Assembly (NCBI GenBank): GCA_964247055.1
Contig: OZ176056.1
Coordinates: 8,742,001-8,806,000, forward strand
Length of the DNA: 64,000 bases
Source of the DNA: Paragordius varius
Taxonomy: Eukaryota > Nematomorpha
Reading direction: 5' to 3'
The position numbers and the translations under genes are program-made. The first letter of the stretch is position 1. The number at the start of each line of letters is the position of its first letter. The notes under the pieces are model-generated. The model saw only the letters and a program-made list of their open reading frames with translations. It searched no databases and was not told the DNA's origin. Shown here one piece after another: positions 46,501 through 58,435 of the stretch.

Positions 46501-46832
46501 GAAGGATAAAATTAAGAATGAAAGTTTAACTACAGAAATAAAACCTAAAACAAACATCATGGAGATAATTCTAAAAAGAAAGTTAACATATTTTGGTCAT
46601 GTCATGCGATCGAATTCTCTGGAGAAAGATACAATGCTTGGGAAGGTAGAAGGGCAAAGGAAACGAGGCCGACCACCGACGAGGTGGTTGGATATGATAA
46701 AAGAAGAGACCAAAATGACACTGAAAGAGCTCAATATAGCGGTTAAAGATAGAAAAAAATGGAAAGAAATAGTTAAAACTATATCCAAAAAGTCGTTTAC
46801 GACTTAGGAAAAACCAACCAACCAACCAACCG
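43514..46832 (+). mobile_element. RTE-type LINE, apparently full length and intact
   Basis: The boundaries come from comparison with unit b1. Host homology stops at ~43513 (ACAAATTGGT) and resumes at ~46850 (TGTCTTTAATTATTTTC). The 5' leader is ~490 bp and contains GAAGGCAATGGCAAACCACC at 43949-43968, a string known from the 5' regions of RTE elements in other animals. A single ORF follows and then a short 3' tail of ACCA repeats (46812-46830), the usual RTE 3' end. No poly-A. No stop or frameshift was seen, so the copy is young and could be competent. Confidence 0.9.
44003..46807 (+). CDS. LINE endonuclease-reverse transcriptase (intact, 934 aa)
   Basis: A single frame encodes both activities for target-primed reverse transcription. 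Residues 1-245 form an apurinic-type endonuclease: GCWNVRSL (~10-17), LTETKQKG (~38), YAPTS, GGDWNSKVG (~143-151) and SDHELL (~238). The RT domain spans roughly 440-740: MGLDNIPIEF (~460), PIYKKGD, QAGFMKGKS, DYRQAFDSI with the first Asp (~583), VRQGCCLSPYLF, and FADD (~681-684) with both catalytic Asp. The C-terminal block has YGCESWTLRKRD (~800) and FGHVMRS, followed by a basic RGRPPTRW stretch, typical of RTE-clade proteins. The length is normal for the clade (about 900-1000). Its start ATG is 35 bp after the conserved leader motif. Codon use is A-rich but clearly more coding-like than the surroundings. Confidence 0.93.
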   Translation: MNLTRIFKVGCWNVRSLTSTKQVIIEKEMERLNIDILGLTETKQKGSAKVQNENYTLLRSGRDDQKSEGVAVLIKNKLNKSLISYTPYTPRIMSIRLNAKPLKFTYIVVYAPTSNAPKEDIEDFYATLQIVLDETKKGDMIIIGGDWNSKVGRGRVDQIVGPYGLGERNEAGEALINFCQENEMMITNTWFPQHNRRLYTWTSPCGKYKNQIDYIMCPQKWKSSIIDTKTSKSSDCSSDHELLITKIKLKIIKNKVKQIYRYDTRNIPNSFRTETKDRLGSLDNGCSSEQLWGTIKNVVNEVAKEKVQRVKRKDNKWISEKSIEIAEKRRKAKSRGDNKMVKLYNKEFQRQTRKDYEDFLNKQCLEVELNNKKGLMQPMFQKLKQMTHKPFISSQKIKKENGTILCKQTEVRERWKEYTQKLYQAPQTKVLQLKEEERDPDILREEVELALKQIPNNKAMGLDNIPIEFIKAIPVEKLHQLCQKVWETCEWPNDWASSVYLPIYKKGDVLQCENYRNISLISHASKVLLKVIQNRMHSIIQTEIPENQAGFMKGKSTRDHISNMRRIMETSKEFQKELYMCFIDYRQAFDSINYDSLWETLKLVGVSSHLIRLINSLYVKQRAIIRTPAGDTDEIPILKGVRQGCCLSPYLFNMCTEMIMRKLDGKNIGVRIGGRTINNLRFADDTTLIAESTNDLKELIEEIRKESLRYGLRLNPNKTKILCTGKKPTIIIEGVEIEIVKQLTFLGAIISEDGSSTPDIRKRIGLGREAMTKLIKIWKNKSVGVETKKRLLYCFVLPVTTYGCESWTLRKRDKERLMAFERSCWRRMLGYTWKDKIKNESLTTEIKPKTNIMEIILKRKLTYFGHVMRSNSLEKDTMLGKVEGQRKRGRPPTRWLDMIKEETKMTLKELNIAVKDRKKWKEIVKTISKKSFTT

Positions 46833-47664
46833 TAACACTTATTATGATATGTCTTTAATTATTTTCTTCTTCAATTTTAACATCCGAATTCGGTGATTTG
46901 TTCAAAAAATGCAAGAATATTTAACAGCCTTTTTATCTGAATCATGCGTAATAGCTTAATTGCATACTTAGAGGCAAGGGTTATCCTACAGGAAAATTGA
47001 AACCTCATATTGATATATTTTATAATTATAATTATATAAATTTATTCATTTAAAATAATATCTTTCGTGTCAAAAGAAAATAACAGTGAATCCAGTGATA
47101 ATGCAAAAATCAATATTTATCAGATATCCTACAGAAAAATTGAAATTTTATGATATAATTTATAATATAATTATATAAATTTAAGACTTTATTTTTCATA
47201 ATAACTTTAGTGGCAAAAGAAAAAAAGAGTGAATCGAGTGGACAGCCTGAAGACCGTAACATTCGAATCGGTAGATTTTATATTACATAATGGCAAAAGT
47301 AATTATTTAAAAAGATATTTTTTGATTTAAAGAGGTAGTGCTTTAAGGGGCAAAACGCCGTCCGCATATGTTTCCCTAACCATTTCTATAGCTTTAACGC
47401 AATCAAATAATATTGCTTCTTTAAAACAATATTTCTGATTTCGTAATTTTGATAAGGAGTAACATCATTGTGTAAGTCATATTTTTAAAATTGAAATATT
47501 TTTCAATTTTGCGTATGTATTTCAAATTTTCTGATTCAAAAGAGCTGGATAATCATTTGTGTTAATTTTATCTGCTCTAAACCCTAAAATCAAACTGGTC
47601 AGGTTATACTGTATGAATATCTGAAACAATTTCTAGCTGACTCCCAAATATTGTTGTGAAGTTT

Positions 47665-50511
47665 AGTTGTTGTTGTTGTTTGCTAAAGTCGATTCCGACT
47701 AACTGCAACATTGAAAATAAAGCTTCTCCATTCACTGAGATTTCCGGTTTTGGTGTTTAGTTCGGATAATGATTGGTTGGTTTTTTTGAGGATGTTATCC
47801 ATCCAACGAACTTTCCCCAGCATCAGTGATTTTTCAAGTGAGCTGGATCTCATAATGTGCCCGAAGAAGGAGAGTTTTTGCCGTGTTATGCTGCCAAGAA
47901 GTGACATTTCTGGGTTAATTTTATTTAGAATAGTGGTGTTTGAAACTTTGTCTGTGAATGTGGGGAAAACTGTAGCTTTGATTAATCTAATTTTGGTTTG
48001 TAGTTTAATGTCATGTGACATCGAAATCCTGTTATATTTAAAAGTTACTGCTTTAGCAATAGCAATTCTTCGCTTTATTTCAGGCGTAGAGTTGTTCTCA
48101 TTATTAATAATGCTACCTAAGTACGTGTAGCTGCTAACTGTTTCGATCTGGTTGCCGTTGAGGATTATTGGATTGGTTTGAGCAGGATTTATTTGCATGA
48201 ATTTTGTTTTTTTGAAATTGATATTTAATCCAAATTTATTGCATTCAGTTGTAAACACTTGCAAGGCTTGGGATAATGTCTCTACACTGTCTGCGAATAT
48301 GACTGTATCATCCGCGTAGTGAACGGATGTAAGTAGGTTCTTACCTACGTTGATGCCGTAAGTTTGTGGGATATTTCGACGGAGGCCGACTTGTACCTTA
48401 CATGAGTCAGATATACCGTGAGGTGTAGATACTACAGCCGTGGAATTTGAATAAATTGAAAATATGATGTTGATTAAATGTGTTGACACTCTGAGTTGTT
48501 TTAGAGCTTTCCGTAGTTTATTGTGCTGGATGGAATCAAATGCTTTGGAAAAATCGACAAAGCACATATGCAATTCTTTGTTAAATTCGATGTGTTTCTC
48601 GATTATCCACCTCATACATATCATATCTCGGCATCCTCTACCTTTTCGAAAACCAGCTTGAATCGTGGATATCTCGGGGTCAAGAATGGAATTTAGACGA
48701 AACTGTATTATTTTTAGAAAAACTTTGGACACCTGGTTTATGAGCGCTATGGTGCGATAGTTGTCACACAGTTCTGGGTTACCCTTTTTTAAAATCGGAA
48801 TCATAATGGATGTGCACCAATCCTCAGGAATTTTTTCCATCTCAAATATGGTTTGAATTTGGTGAGTATATCGATTGGAATGTATTTTATTATTTCAGTA
48901 GGGATGTCTCTGTGGCCCTCTGATTTGCCGGTGCTAAAGTGTTTTATCGTGAGTTCCACTTCTTCTTTCATAATAGGTGGTTCTTTTTGTTGAGTAAGTT
49001 CGCTAATAGTCGGGGGGTTATTTATATTGTATAGTTTGTTTATATGTTTGTGCCATAGTTTGCGAATTTCGTCTTTTTTAGTGACGATTGAGTTGTTGTC
49101 GTTTCTCATAGGTCCCTTATAAAAAACTTTTTTATGTGGAATAATATTGTTTGCATGGGCAAAGAGTTTTTGTTATTTTTGGCGTCTGTTTCTAAATTTT
49201 CACATAGTTGGTCATAATACTTATTTGTGTCCTCTCTTGCACTCTTCTGAAATTGCCTGTTTAGTTGTTTGTATTCATCCTTGCATTTGATTTTGGATTC
49301 TCTACGTTTTTCTGCGATCTCGAGACTTTTGGTTGACAGTTTTATTTTTTGTTTATTGCGTTTGAGAGGCCGAATGAATTCGTCGGCTGTGTCTCGGAAG
49401 ATTGTATATATATCGTTCCAAAAGAAGTTTATATCCTGATAGTTTTCGGAATTATGATCAAGACAATCGAAACGATTTGATAAAGCGGTGCTAAACTTGT
49501 CGTCGATTGTCTCATAATCTAATCTTGTTCTTGTGGGTTTGGATGTTTTAGGAAGTTGTAATTTAATTCGGAGTTTGGCGATCAATAGGTTGTGGTCGCT
49601 GTAGCAATCCGATCCTGGTAGGCATTTGACATTATGAAATGAACTTTTATATTTTACCATACCTAATATGAAGTCAATCTGGTTACATTATCTTTGACAC
49701 GGGGAACGCCATGTGTATAGACGTCGTTTGGGCTGTTTAAAAAAGCTGTTTGCGACGAAGAAACGATGGTTAGCACGAAATTCAATCAATCTGTCTCCTC
49801 TCTCGTTTTTTATGCCCAAGCCCATGCCGCCCGTCATAGGAGGTGTTTTGTCTGTTCCGATGATTGAGTTAAAATCGCCTAAGATAAATATGATATCCTT
49901 TTTTGAAATTTGGGAAATCGCCAAGTCGAGATTGCTATAAAATTTTTCACAGTCGTCATCGCTGTAAGAGGAGGTAGGTGCGTAAATTTGGAGGATAGTA
50001 ATGGGTTGAGGGGTTGTTTGTATGCGGATTGCAATAATACGATCATTGATTAGATTAAAAATGTCAGATAAGTTAGCTAGTTTTTTGTTCATTATTATGC
50101 CGACACCGTTGTATTTTGACGAGTCGTGGCCGGAATAATACAAAATATGATTGTCAAATTCTAAGGTTCCGGTAGAGGGGATGTGTGATTCTGAAATTTG
50201 TAGTATGTCAATTTTATGCTTAGTCATTTCGTTAACGCCAATATCTAGTTTGTGGTTTTTGTAGGCTCCGCGTAAGTCCCATGTGGCGATGCGGATGCTG
50301 AGATTACGTGATTTCAACATTAGCAAAATGTGCTTAGAATGGGAGAATGTGAATCGGAAATATGTTATGGATATGTAAAGATTAGGATCTAACTATTTCT
50401 AATATTCGGAGAAGGTATAAAATCAATGTTTTTGGTAAAAAAGATCGATAAGAGATGGGTAGGTATACCATACCTTTCCCACTCGATTAAAAGCATGTGT
50501 TTACATGCGTG
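47665..50511 (-). mobile_element. RTE-type LINE, near full length but broken
   Basis: On the minus strand it runs from a hairpin 5' end (ACGCATGTAAACACATGC) at 50511 to a (CAA)n tail at 47665-47680. Host homology flanks it on both sides: GTGAAGTTTAGTTGTTG before and CTTGAAAAAAATGTGTAAT after, which in unit b1 are adjacent (53648-53675). The host GTTGTTG may have primed the CAA-ended transcript. It is the same family as the much older copy 12282-15079. Confidence 0.88.
47683..50326 (-). pseudogene. Endonuclease-reverse transcriptase of the 47.7-50.5 kb LINE, broken
   Basis: Four frames in series: 50326-49688 (endonuclease: ATWDLRGA, YAPTSSYSD, LGDFNS, LYTWRSPC), 49660-49106 (end of endonuclease with SDHNLL, then linker), 49109-48801, and 48840-47683 (RT: NYRTIALIN, QAGFRKGRG, CFVDFSKAFDS, YADD at about residue 175 of that frame, LSFFGHIMRSSSLEK). 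Three frameshifts or stops separate them. In addition the segment between VFPT and TDKVSN lacks about 40 residues that carry the YGCESW-like motif in the intact LINE, so an internal deletion is likely. Not functional. Confidence 0.88.
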
Positions 50512-50539
50512 TACCCTTGAAAAAAATGTGTAATTCGAT

Positions 50540-53500
50540 TAAATATGCAATTTATGCAGGTCAACTCACATTATTGTTGGCCAATTCCTTTTACATCAAT
50601 GTATGAATAACCTTAATTTTGTAAAAAATGTTTTTTAATGCAATCCGAAGGACATTCATTAAATTTTAACAGAATGATTGTTATTTCACATTTATTATTA
50701 AGAGAATTGGCTAACATTTGTTAGCTGGTATACAAATGTGCATTAATTGTCTAATTATTTTTAACCTTTGATTTATGTTATTTTGAAATTTATCTTTAGT
50801 TAATTTCGATAAACTTTCATCACACACTAAAACATTGGTCGGCAATTTAAGAGGGCCATTCTCAAAATTTAAAAACTTGGCTGTCCGCACATTAATGTTC
50901 CATTTAATCAATACATTATTTCATATTTACAAGTCGTATTGAAACCTGTTGCTGTTTTAGGAAGCGATTCATTTTGAAATTAAAGCCCGGTTCTAATTCC
51001 ATTTTTTTACGACCGGTTCGAAGCCCTGTTATTATTATATCAAAAAACCATATTGTCATAAAAAATAATTTATTCTGACTAAACAAATGTCAAAATTTAT
51101 TTATCCGAATTCCGAAAAAATAACTTTTAGCAATTAATTTATATTTAAGCAGTTTCCCCGCTGCTATTCCTATATGGGCCCGTATTCTACGCATATGTTG
51201 ACAATTTGTTTGTATCAACGAATATGTGAGCATGCAGACAAGCGAAATAGAGAAAGCTTCACTTAACAAGCTGTCCCAATGAATTAGGAATTTAGTCTTC
51301 ATAGTAGGATAGGTTTAAATATATGTTTAGGAATCTAAGTGAGGCGCCAGGTGAAAAGATAACTTCAAACGATTTTTTTTTGGGAAAGGTTGGCCAGTAT
51401 TTAAAGCTTAGAGGGGCCCACAATTTATAGTTCCGCCACTGTGTGAGGCTATATAACTGCACAACCCTTTTTGCAATATATTCTTATAAATATTAGACCT
51501 TGCATTATATTAATGATGTTTTAGTATTAATATAACAATGTAAAATATTAACTACTTTACTCTAAATAATATTTAGAGACGAAGAAAACATGGACAATGT
51601 TCCTGCTAATAATACTAATATAATTGGCATATTTTTTTTCGTATAATAGCTAAAAGTTATATTTCTTATATCAATGGTTAAATATAATTTTGAGTAACAT
51701 TATGTAATTATTTTTATTTATATTATCATATTTATGGTCTTATTCTGAAATGTAACATAACACCAAAATAAGGGCAGTGGTGCCCAAATTCAAAAAATTA
51801 TTTTACAGTAAACTTAGATGACATGAACTTAAAAGTCACCGCTTATAAAACAAACATAAGATTCTCTTTAAATGGATTGATAATTATAAACCCCCAAATG
51901 TAAAGTTTGCTTGTTAGGTGAAATTGTAACTATCTTTTTATGTAGAAATAATTTTGCAAACATATTATTAAATTCCGATGAGGCCAAGTTTGAAAAATGA
52001 TTTTTAAATTCTTTAAACAATTAAACTTTGATGAAAGTCCGATTATATTGCAAAAATTAAATTTAATTAAATTATTTTAATCTGATGGATTATTACACTT
52101 TATTTTATATATTATATGAAAGCTTTTTCAACAAAAGTAGCCAAATTATTAAATTTAATAATGTGAATTATTTATCTGATGTTCACCACTTTACTTACTT
52201 GTTGTAAAAAATTATATCAAATTATTTAAAAATAGCCGATTGCTAAAAATCATTATTTTGAGATTATATATTTTCCGATTAAGAGATATAGTGGGTTGTC
52301 TCTAAATTATAATAACTACATTTATGATCAATTTAGCAATATATATTAGCTTAGATATAGCAATTATATATTATGTATTTTAAAATACCCAGAAGTAGCA
52401 AATAATGGATCTGGGATGGAAGCTAAAGAAAGTGGAAAATCCAATACTATGGCTGGTATTTATTTTTAATTGATTTTGCCAAGATTTTGGATTCTCAATA
52501 AATTTTCTTTAAAAAGGATTGCAACTAAAATCAACAGTAATTACAGTGACTTAAAGGTCACTATTTATGATTTGAGATATGTTGAGGCACTAAATTTACT
52601 TAATATACATTGAATTCAACAGATTCTAAGAACTAATACTTTAGAGTTTTTTAAGAAGTTATTCGCCAAAATACATATTTGATTATTGATGGCGCAATAA
52701 TGTCAAAATTCGTTTGAATCATTAGCGGTGTGGCACTATGAAAAAATTTCAGTAGGCTATTTTAATTTTATTGTAAAAGGACATTTATACAAATTGGTTT
52801 TTTTGTAAAATATTTTTTTGTTTTGTCTTTAATTATTTTCTTCTTAAATTTTAACATGCTGGATTCGGTGTTTTGTTCAAAAAAGTATACAAATTATACA
52901 AGAATCTTTAACGGCCTATTTATCTCAATCATGCGTAATTGCTTAATTGTATACTTAGAGGTAATGGGCATCCTACAGAAAAATTGAAACCTCATAGATA
53001 TATTTCATAAATATAATTATATAAATTTAAGACCTTATTTAAAATAAAATTAGTGTCAAAAGAAAATAAGAGTGAATCCAGTGGTGAGCTCGAATTCCAT
53101 AACTCTACAACTTATAGATTATATATTTTACATAATGGAAAAAAGTTTTAATTTTTTTTAAGTGGTTTTTTTATATATTTTAATGTAAAAACAACTTTTT
53201 TTAAGTTATCTTTTAAATTTATTTTCACATTTATGGGGATATTATTTTAATGCATGGTATCACAATTAAGGTAGTGCTCTAAACAGGGGTGTTAAAAACG
53301 CTATCATCCGCATGCGGTCCACTAACCATTTCTATAGCCTTGATGCAATCAAATAATATTGCATTCCTAAACATATTTTCCGATTTCGGAGTTTTGATAA
53401 AAACTAACATAATTGTGTAATTAAATAATAGTTTAACAGTCATAATGTTAAAAACAATTTTCCGAATGTGCCATTCAGTATGGATCCTAAAATGTAGCTC

Positions 53501-53737
53501 GAGAATTGATTTGTGTTAAATACATTTGCTTTAAACCAAAAAAAATAAATTACATCATAAGTCAGGGTTATTATTCTCCTGTTATATATCTGGAAAAAGT
53601 TATATATATAAGTCTTGAATAGTCGACCCCCAAATATAATTGTAAAGTTTAGTTGTTGGCTTGAAATAAATGTGTAATCATGCTGTTATTTATATATGTT
53701 GTTTAACAATCATATTGAATTAAATGTTTACCCAATC
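50540..53737 (+). repeat. Higher-order repeat, unit b1
   Basis: It starts with a block similar to 40804-41000 and continues with the CCGCTGCTATTCCTA block (~51160), which the a units lack. From 51440 on it is nearly identical to unit b2 (55304-58087 plus 63749-64000). It carries no large insertion and therefore serves as the reference for the empty sites of the gypsy element and both LINEs. No gene is visible. Confidence 0.8.
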
Positions 53738-53788
53738 AAACGGAACGTTTTCCCAGTCCATTAAGTTTTTCCGAACAATCGAAACAAT

Positions 53789-55303
53789 TTGATCGAATTT
53801 CCCATTTATTTATAACATTATTCCCAAACAGGACAAATATTTTCTCAATCAATAAAAACGCTTTTATAGATTTATAAAACAAGTAGCGTTTAATGATTAT
53901 AAAGCTGATTATAGTATTTGACCCCACAACCCTTTTTTGCAATATTTTATTTATGACGAAATGTTGAATAATTCAAAATATTAGACCTAGCATTTTATTA
54001 ATAATGTTTTAGTATTAATATAATAATGTAATTATTAAATACTTTCTAAATAATATTTAAAGACAAAGAAAAGGACAATGCGCCCGCTAACAGGAACACT
54101 GGTATATTTTTAATTTCAACGTATAATAGCAAAAAGTATATTTTAATAACAGTTGCATTCGTAGGACAATCATAATCAAAAATTAATTAAAAAATTAGAA
54201 AGATAATTATGAACAAAAAATATAAACGATATACCCTTTCAATAGTAATCGCAGACTTCTCAATGTAATATAATTTAGAGTAATAATGTCTTCTAAATAA
54301 TTTTTTATTTATATATTCTCATATATATGGTGATATTATGAAATGCAACATAATATCAAAATAAGGGCAGTGGTGTCCAAATCCAAAAAATTAATTTTAC
54401 AGTAAACTTAGATGACAATAACGTAAAAGTCACCGTTTATAGAACAAATAACATAAAATATCTTTAAATGGATTGATTATTATAAACCCCCAATCGTAAA
54501 GTTTCTTGTTAGGTGAAACTATCTTTATATGTATAATAATTTTGCAAACATATTTTAAAACCCCGACGACGCAAAGTTTGAAAAATAATTTTTAAATTCT
54601 GCAAATAAATTAAATGTTGATGAAAGTCTAATTAATAATATTAAATTTTATATAATATTTATAATTATTTCAATCTGATGGTTTATTACACTTTACTTAT
54701 ATATATATATATATGTGTGTGAAATCAACAAAAGTAGCCAAATAATTAATTTTCTTATAATAATATAAATTAATTAAGAACAATCTGATTGTCCTGACAT
54801 TTGTTAATTGCTGTTAAAGCAAACGAAATTCTTCGAAAATAGCAGAAAATCATTTTGAGTTATTTAATATTTTCCAATTAAGAGATCTAGTTATAAAAAT
54901 TACATTTATAACCGATTTAGCAATTTAATATAACTAGGAAATATTAATTATATATTATGTATTTTAAAATCTCCAGAAGTAACAAATGATGGAGCTGAGA
55001 TGGAATCTAAAGAAAGTGGAAAGCCAACTACTTTCTCTATTATTTATTTTTTTTTCAATTAATTTTTTTGCCAAGATCTTTGATACAAATTTTCTTAGAA
55101 AAAAAAGGATTGTAACTAAAATCATCAATAGTTATAGTGTCTTAAAGCTCATATAATTTTTACTATTTATGATTTGATATATGGTGAGGCACTATATTTT
55201 GTTAGTATATTTTAAATCACATTCTAAGTTTAGTAATAATTATTGATTGCAATAATGTTATTATTAGCGGTATGGCACTATATCGAAAAAATTTTAGTAG
55301 ATT
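53789..55303 (+). repeat. Higher-order repeat, unit a2 (shortened)
   Basis: Nearly identical to unit a1 from 41026 to ~43475 without the CACT-ended element. It stops abruptly in the TTTTAGTAG string and is joined to the start of unit b2, so its right part (matching 46850-47660) is deleted. Confidence 0.8.
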
Positions 55304-55736
55304 CCGAAAAAATAACTTTTAGCAATTAATTTATATTTAAGCAGTTTCCCCGCTGCTATTCCTAGATGGGCCCGTATTCTACGCATATGTTGACAATGTG
55401 TTTATATCAACGAATATAGCGAATTAAAGAAAGCTTCACTTAACAAGCTGTCCCATTTATGAATTAGGAATTTAGTCTTCATAGTAGGATAGGTTTAAAT
55501 ATATGTTTAGGAATCTAAGTGAGGCGCCAGGTGAAAAGATAACTTCAAACGATTTTTTTTTGGGAAAGGTTGGCCAGTATTTAAAGCTTGGAGGGGCCCA
55601 CAATTTATAGTTCCGCCATTGTGTGAGGCTATATAACTGCACAACCCTTTCTGCAATATATTCTTATAAATATTAGACCTTGCATTTTATTAATGATGTT
55701 TTAGTAGTAATATAACAATGCAAACTATTTAATACT

Positions 55737-56345
55737 TTACTCTAAATAATATTTAAAGACGAAGAAAACAATGTTCCTGCTAATAATATTAATATTGGTA
55801 TATTTTTTTTCATATAATAGCTAAAAGTTATATTTCTTATATCAATGGTTAAATATAATTTCGAGTAACAATTTTAAAATATTAACTACTTTATTCTAAA
55901 TAATATTTAAAGACGAAGAAAACAATGTTCCTACTAATAATATTAATATTAGTATATTTTTTTTCATATAATAGCTAAAAGTTATATTTCTTATATCAAT
56001 GGTTAAATATAATTTCGAGTAACAATTTTAAAATATTAACTACTTTATTCTAAATAATATTTAAAGACGAAGACAACAATGTTCCTACTAATAATATTAA
56101 TATTGGTATATTTTTTTTCATTTAATAGCTAAAAGTTATATTTCTTATATCAATGGTTAAATATAATTTTGAGTAACAATTGTAAAATATTAACTACTTT
56201 ACTCTAAATAATATTTAAAGACGAAGAAAACAATGTTCCTGCTAATAATACTAATATAATTGGTATATTTTTTTTTCGTATAATAGCTAAAAGTTATATT
56301 TCTTATATCAATGGTTAAATATAATTTTGAGTAACATTATGTAAT
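55737..56345 (+). repeat. ~157-bp tandem repeat, four units
   Basis: The units begin with AATATTAACTACTTTA(T/C)TCTAA or similar at about 55737, 55883, 56034 and 56188. Each contains AAAGACGAAGAAAACAATGT and TATTTCTTATATCAATGG. Unit b1 has a single copy (51545-51700), so the expansion happened after the b units separated. Confidence 0.85.
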
Positions 56346-58087
56346 TAATTTTTTATTTATATTATCAAATTTATGGTCTTATTCTGAAATGTAACATAAC
56401 ACCAAAATAAGGGCAGTGGTGGCCAAATTCAAAAAATTATTTTACAGTAAACTTAGATGACATGAACTTAAAAGTCACCGCTTATAAAACAAATAAAATA
56501 AGATTCTCTTTAAATGGATTGATAATTATAAACCCCCAAATGTAAAGTTTGCTTGTTAGGTGAAATTGTAACTATCTTTTTGAGTAGAAATAATTTTGCA
56601 AACATATTATTAAATTCCGATGGGGCCAAGTTTGAAAAATGATTTTTAAATTCTTTAAATAATTAAATTTTGATGAAAGTCCGGTTATATTCAAAAAATT
56701 AAATTTAATTTAATTATTTCAATCTGATGGATTATTACACTTTATTTTATATATTATATGAAAGCTTTTTCAACAAAAGTAGCCAAATTATTAAATTTAA
56801 TAATGTGAATTAATTAACCATCTGATGTTCACCACTTTACTTACTTGTTGTAAAAAATTATATCAAATTATTTAAAAATAGCCGATTGCTAAAAATCATT
56901 ATTTTGAGATTATATATTTTCCGATTAAGAGATATAGTGGGTTGTCTCTATATTATAATAACTATGATCAATTTAGCAATATATATTAACTTAGATATAG
57001 CAATTATATAGTATGTATTTTAAAATATCCAGAAGTAGCAAATAATGGATCTGGGATGGAAGCTAAAGAAAGTGAAAAATCAAATACTATGGCTGGGATA
57101 TAGTTTTAATTGATTTTGCCAAGATTTTGGATTCTCAATAAATTTTCTTTAAAAAGGATTGCAACTAAAATTAACAGTAATTACAGTGACTTAAAGGTCA
57201 CTATTTATGATTTGAGAAATGTTGAGGCACTAAATTTACTTAATATACATTGAATTCAACAGATTCTAAGAACTAATACTTTAGAGTTTTTTAAGAAGTT
57301 ATTCGCCAAAATACATATTTGATTATTGATGGCGCAATAATGTCAAAATTCGTTTGAATCATTAGCGGTGTGGCAATATGAAAAAATTTCAGTAGGCTAT
57401 TTTAATTTTATCGTAAAAGGATATTTATACAAATTGGTTTTTTTGTAAAATATCTTTTTGTTTTGTCTTAATTAATTTCTTCTTAAATTTTAACATGCTG
57501 GATTCGGTGTTTTGTTCAAAAAAGTATACAAATTATACAAGAATCTTTAACGGCCTATTTATCTCAATCATGCGTAATTGCTTAATTGTATACTTAGAGG
57601 TAATGGGCATCCTACAGAAAAATTGAAACCTCATAGATATATTTCATAAATATAATTATATAAATTTAAGACCTTATTTAAAATAAAATTAGTGTCAAAA
57701 GAAAATAAGAGTGAATCCAGTGGTGAGCTCGAATTCCATAACTCTACAACTTATAGATTATATATTTTACATAATGGAAAAAAGTTTTAATTTTTTTTCA
57801 GTGGTTTTTTAATATATTTTAATGTAAAAACAACTTTTTTAAGTTATCTTTTAAATTTATTTTCACATTTATGGGGATATTATTTTAATGCATGGTATCA
57901 CAATTAAGGTAGTGATCTACACAGAGGTGTTAAAAACGCTATCATCCGCATGCGGTCCACTAACCATTTCTATAGCCTTGATGCAATCAAATAATATTGC
58001 ATTCCTAAACATATTTTCCGATTTCGGAGTTTTGATAAGAACTAACATAATTGTGTAATTAAATAATAGTTTAACAGTCATAATGTT

Positions 58088-58418
58088 AATATTAGTTGGG
58101 TATAATTTATTATAACACAATAATGGGAAAACACAGTAATGCAATGGACTTAAAGAAGTTGTTGTTTATATAGGTTTTATTTAATTCCGAGAAATGTATA
58201 CGGATCTTATTATATATTTTTATCGTTCATTAACATATACAAATTTCTGAGAATGATGAGTGTGCATTTATAAAACAGTCACGTAGTCTAAAACTTGTCA
58301 CGTAGTATATAACATGTCACGTAAAATATTAATAACAGAAAAGTATTATAAGTATGCATTGAATAGCAACGTAATATATAAAATAGAGTTATGTTTTGTT
58401 GCATATTATATAACATCT
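58088..58418 (-). repeat. 3' LTR of the gypsy element
   Basis: A direct repeat of 63412-63748, about 98% identical. Its outer end abuts the ATGTT target duplication. Confidence 0.85.
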
Positions 58419-58435
58419 GATCATATCTCCCACCT

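Larger units (their letters stand above)
40804..50535 (+). repeat. Higher-order repeat, unit a1 (with three insertions)
   Basis: The host sequence of this unit is 40804-41133, 42270-43513, 46850-47664 and 50512-50535. The gaps are a CACT-ended element, an RTE LINE and a second LINE. Its middle part is nearly identical to unit a2 (53789-55303), for example CTCCACAACCCTTTTTTGC and AGGACAATGCGCCCGCTAAC. It is only moderately similar to the b units. No coding frame is conserved between units. Confidence 0.8.

Noticed and set aside
44342-46825. Several 60-138-codon minus-strand frames across the intact LINE
   Set aside because: They are antisense shadows of the 934-codon frame, with hydrophobic low-complexity content.
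47711-48130. 139-codon plus-strand frame
   Set aside because: Antisense of the reverse transcriptase of the broken LINE.
51090-51302. 70-codon minus-strand frame in unit b1
   Set aside because: The matching region in unit b2 (55304-55490) has indels that destroy the frame.
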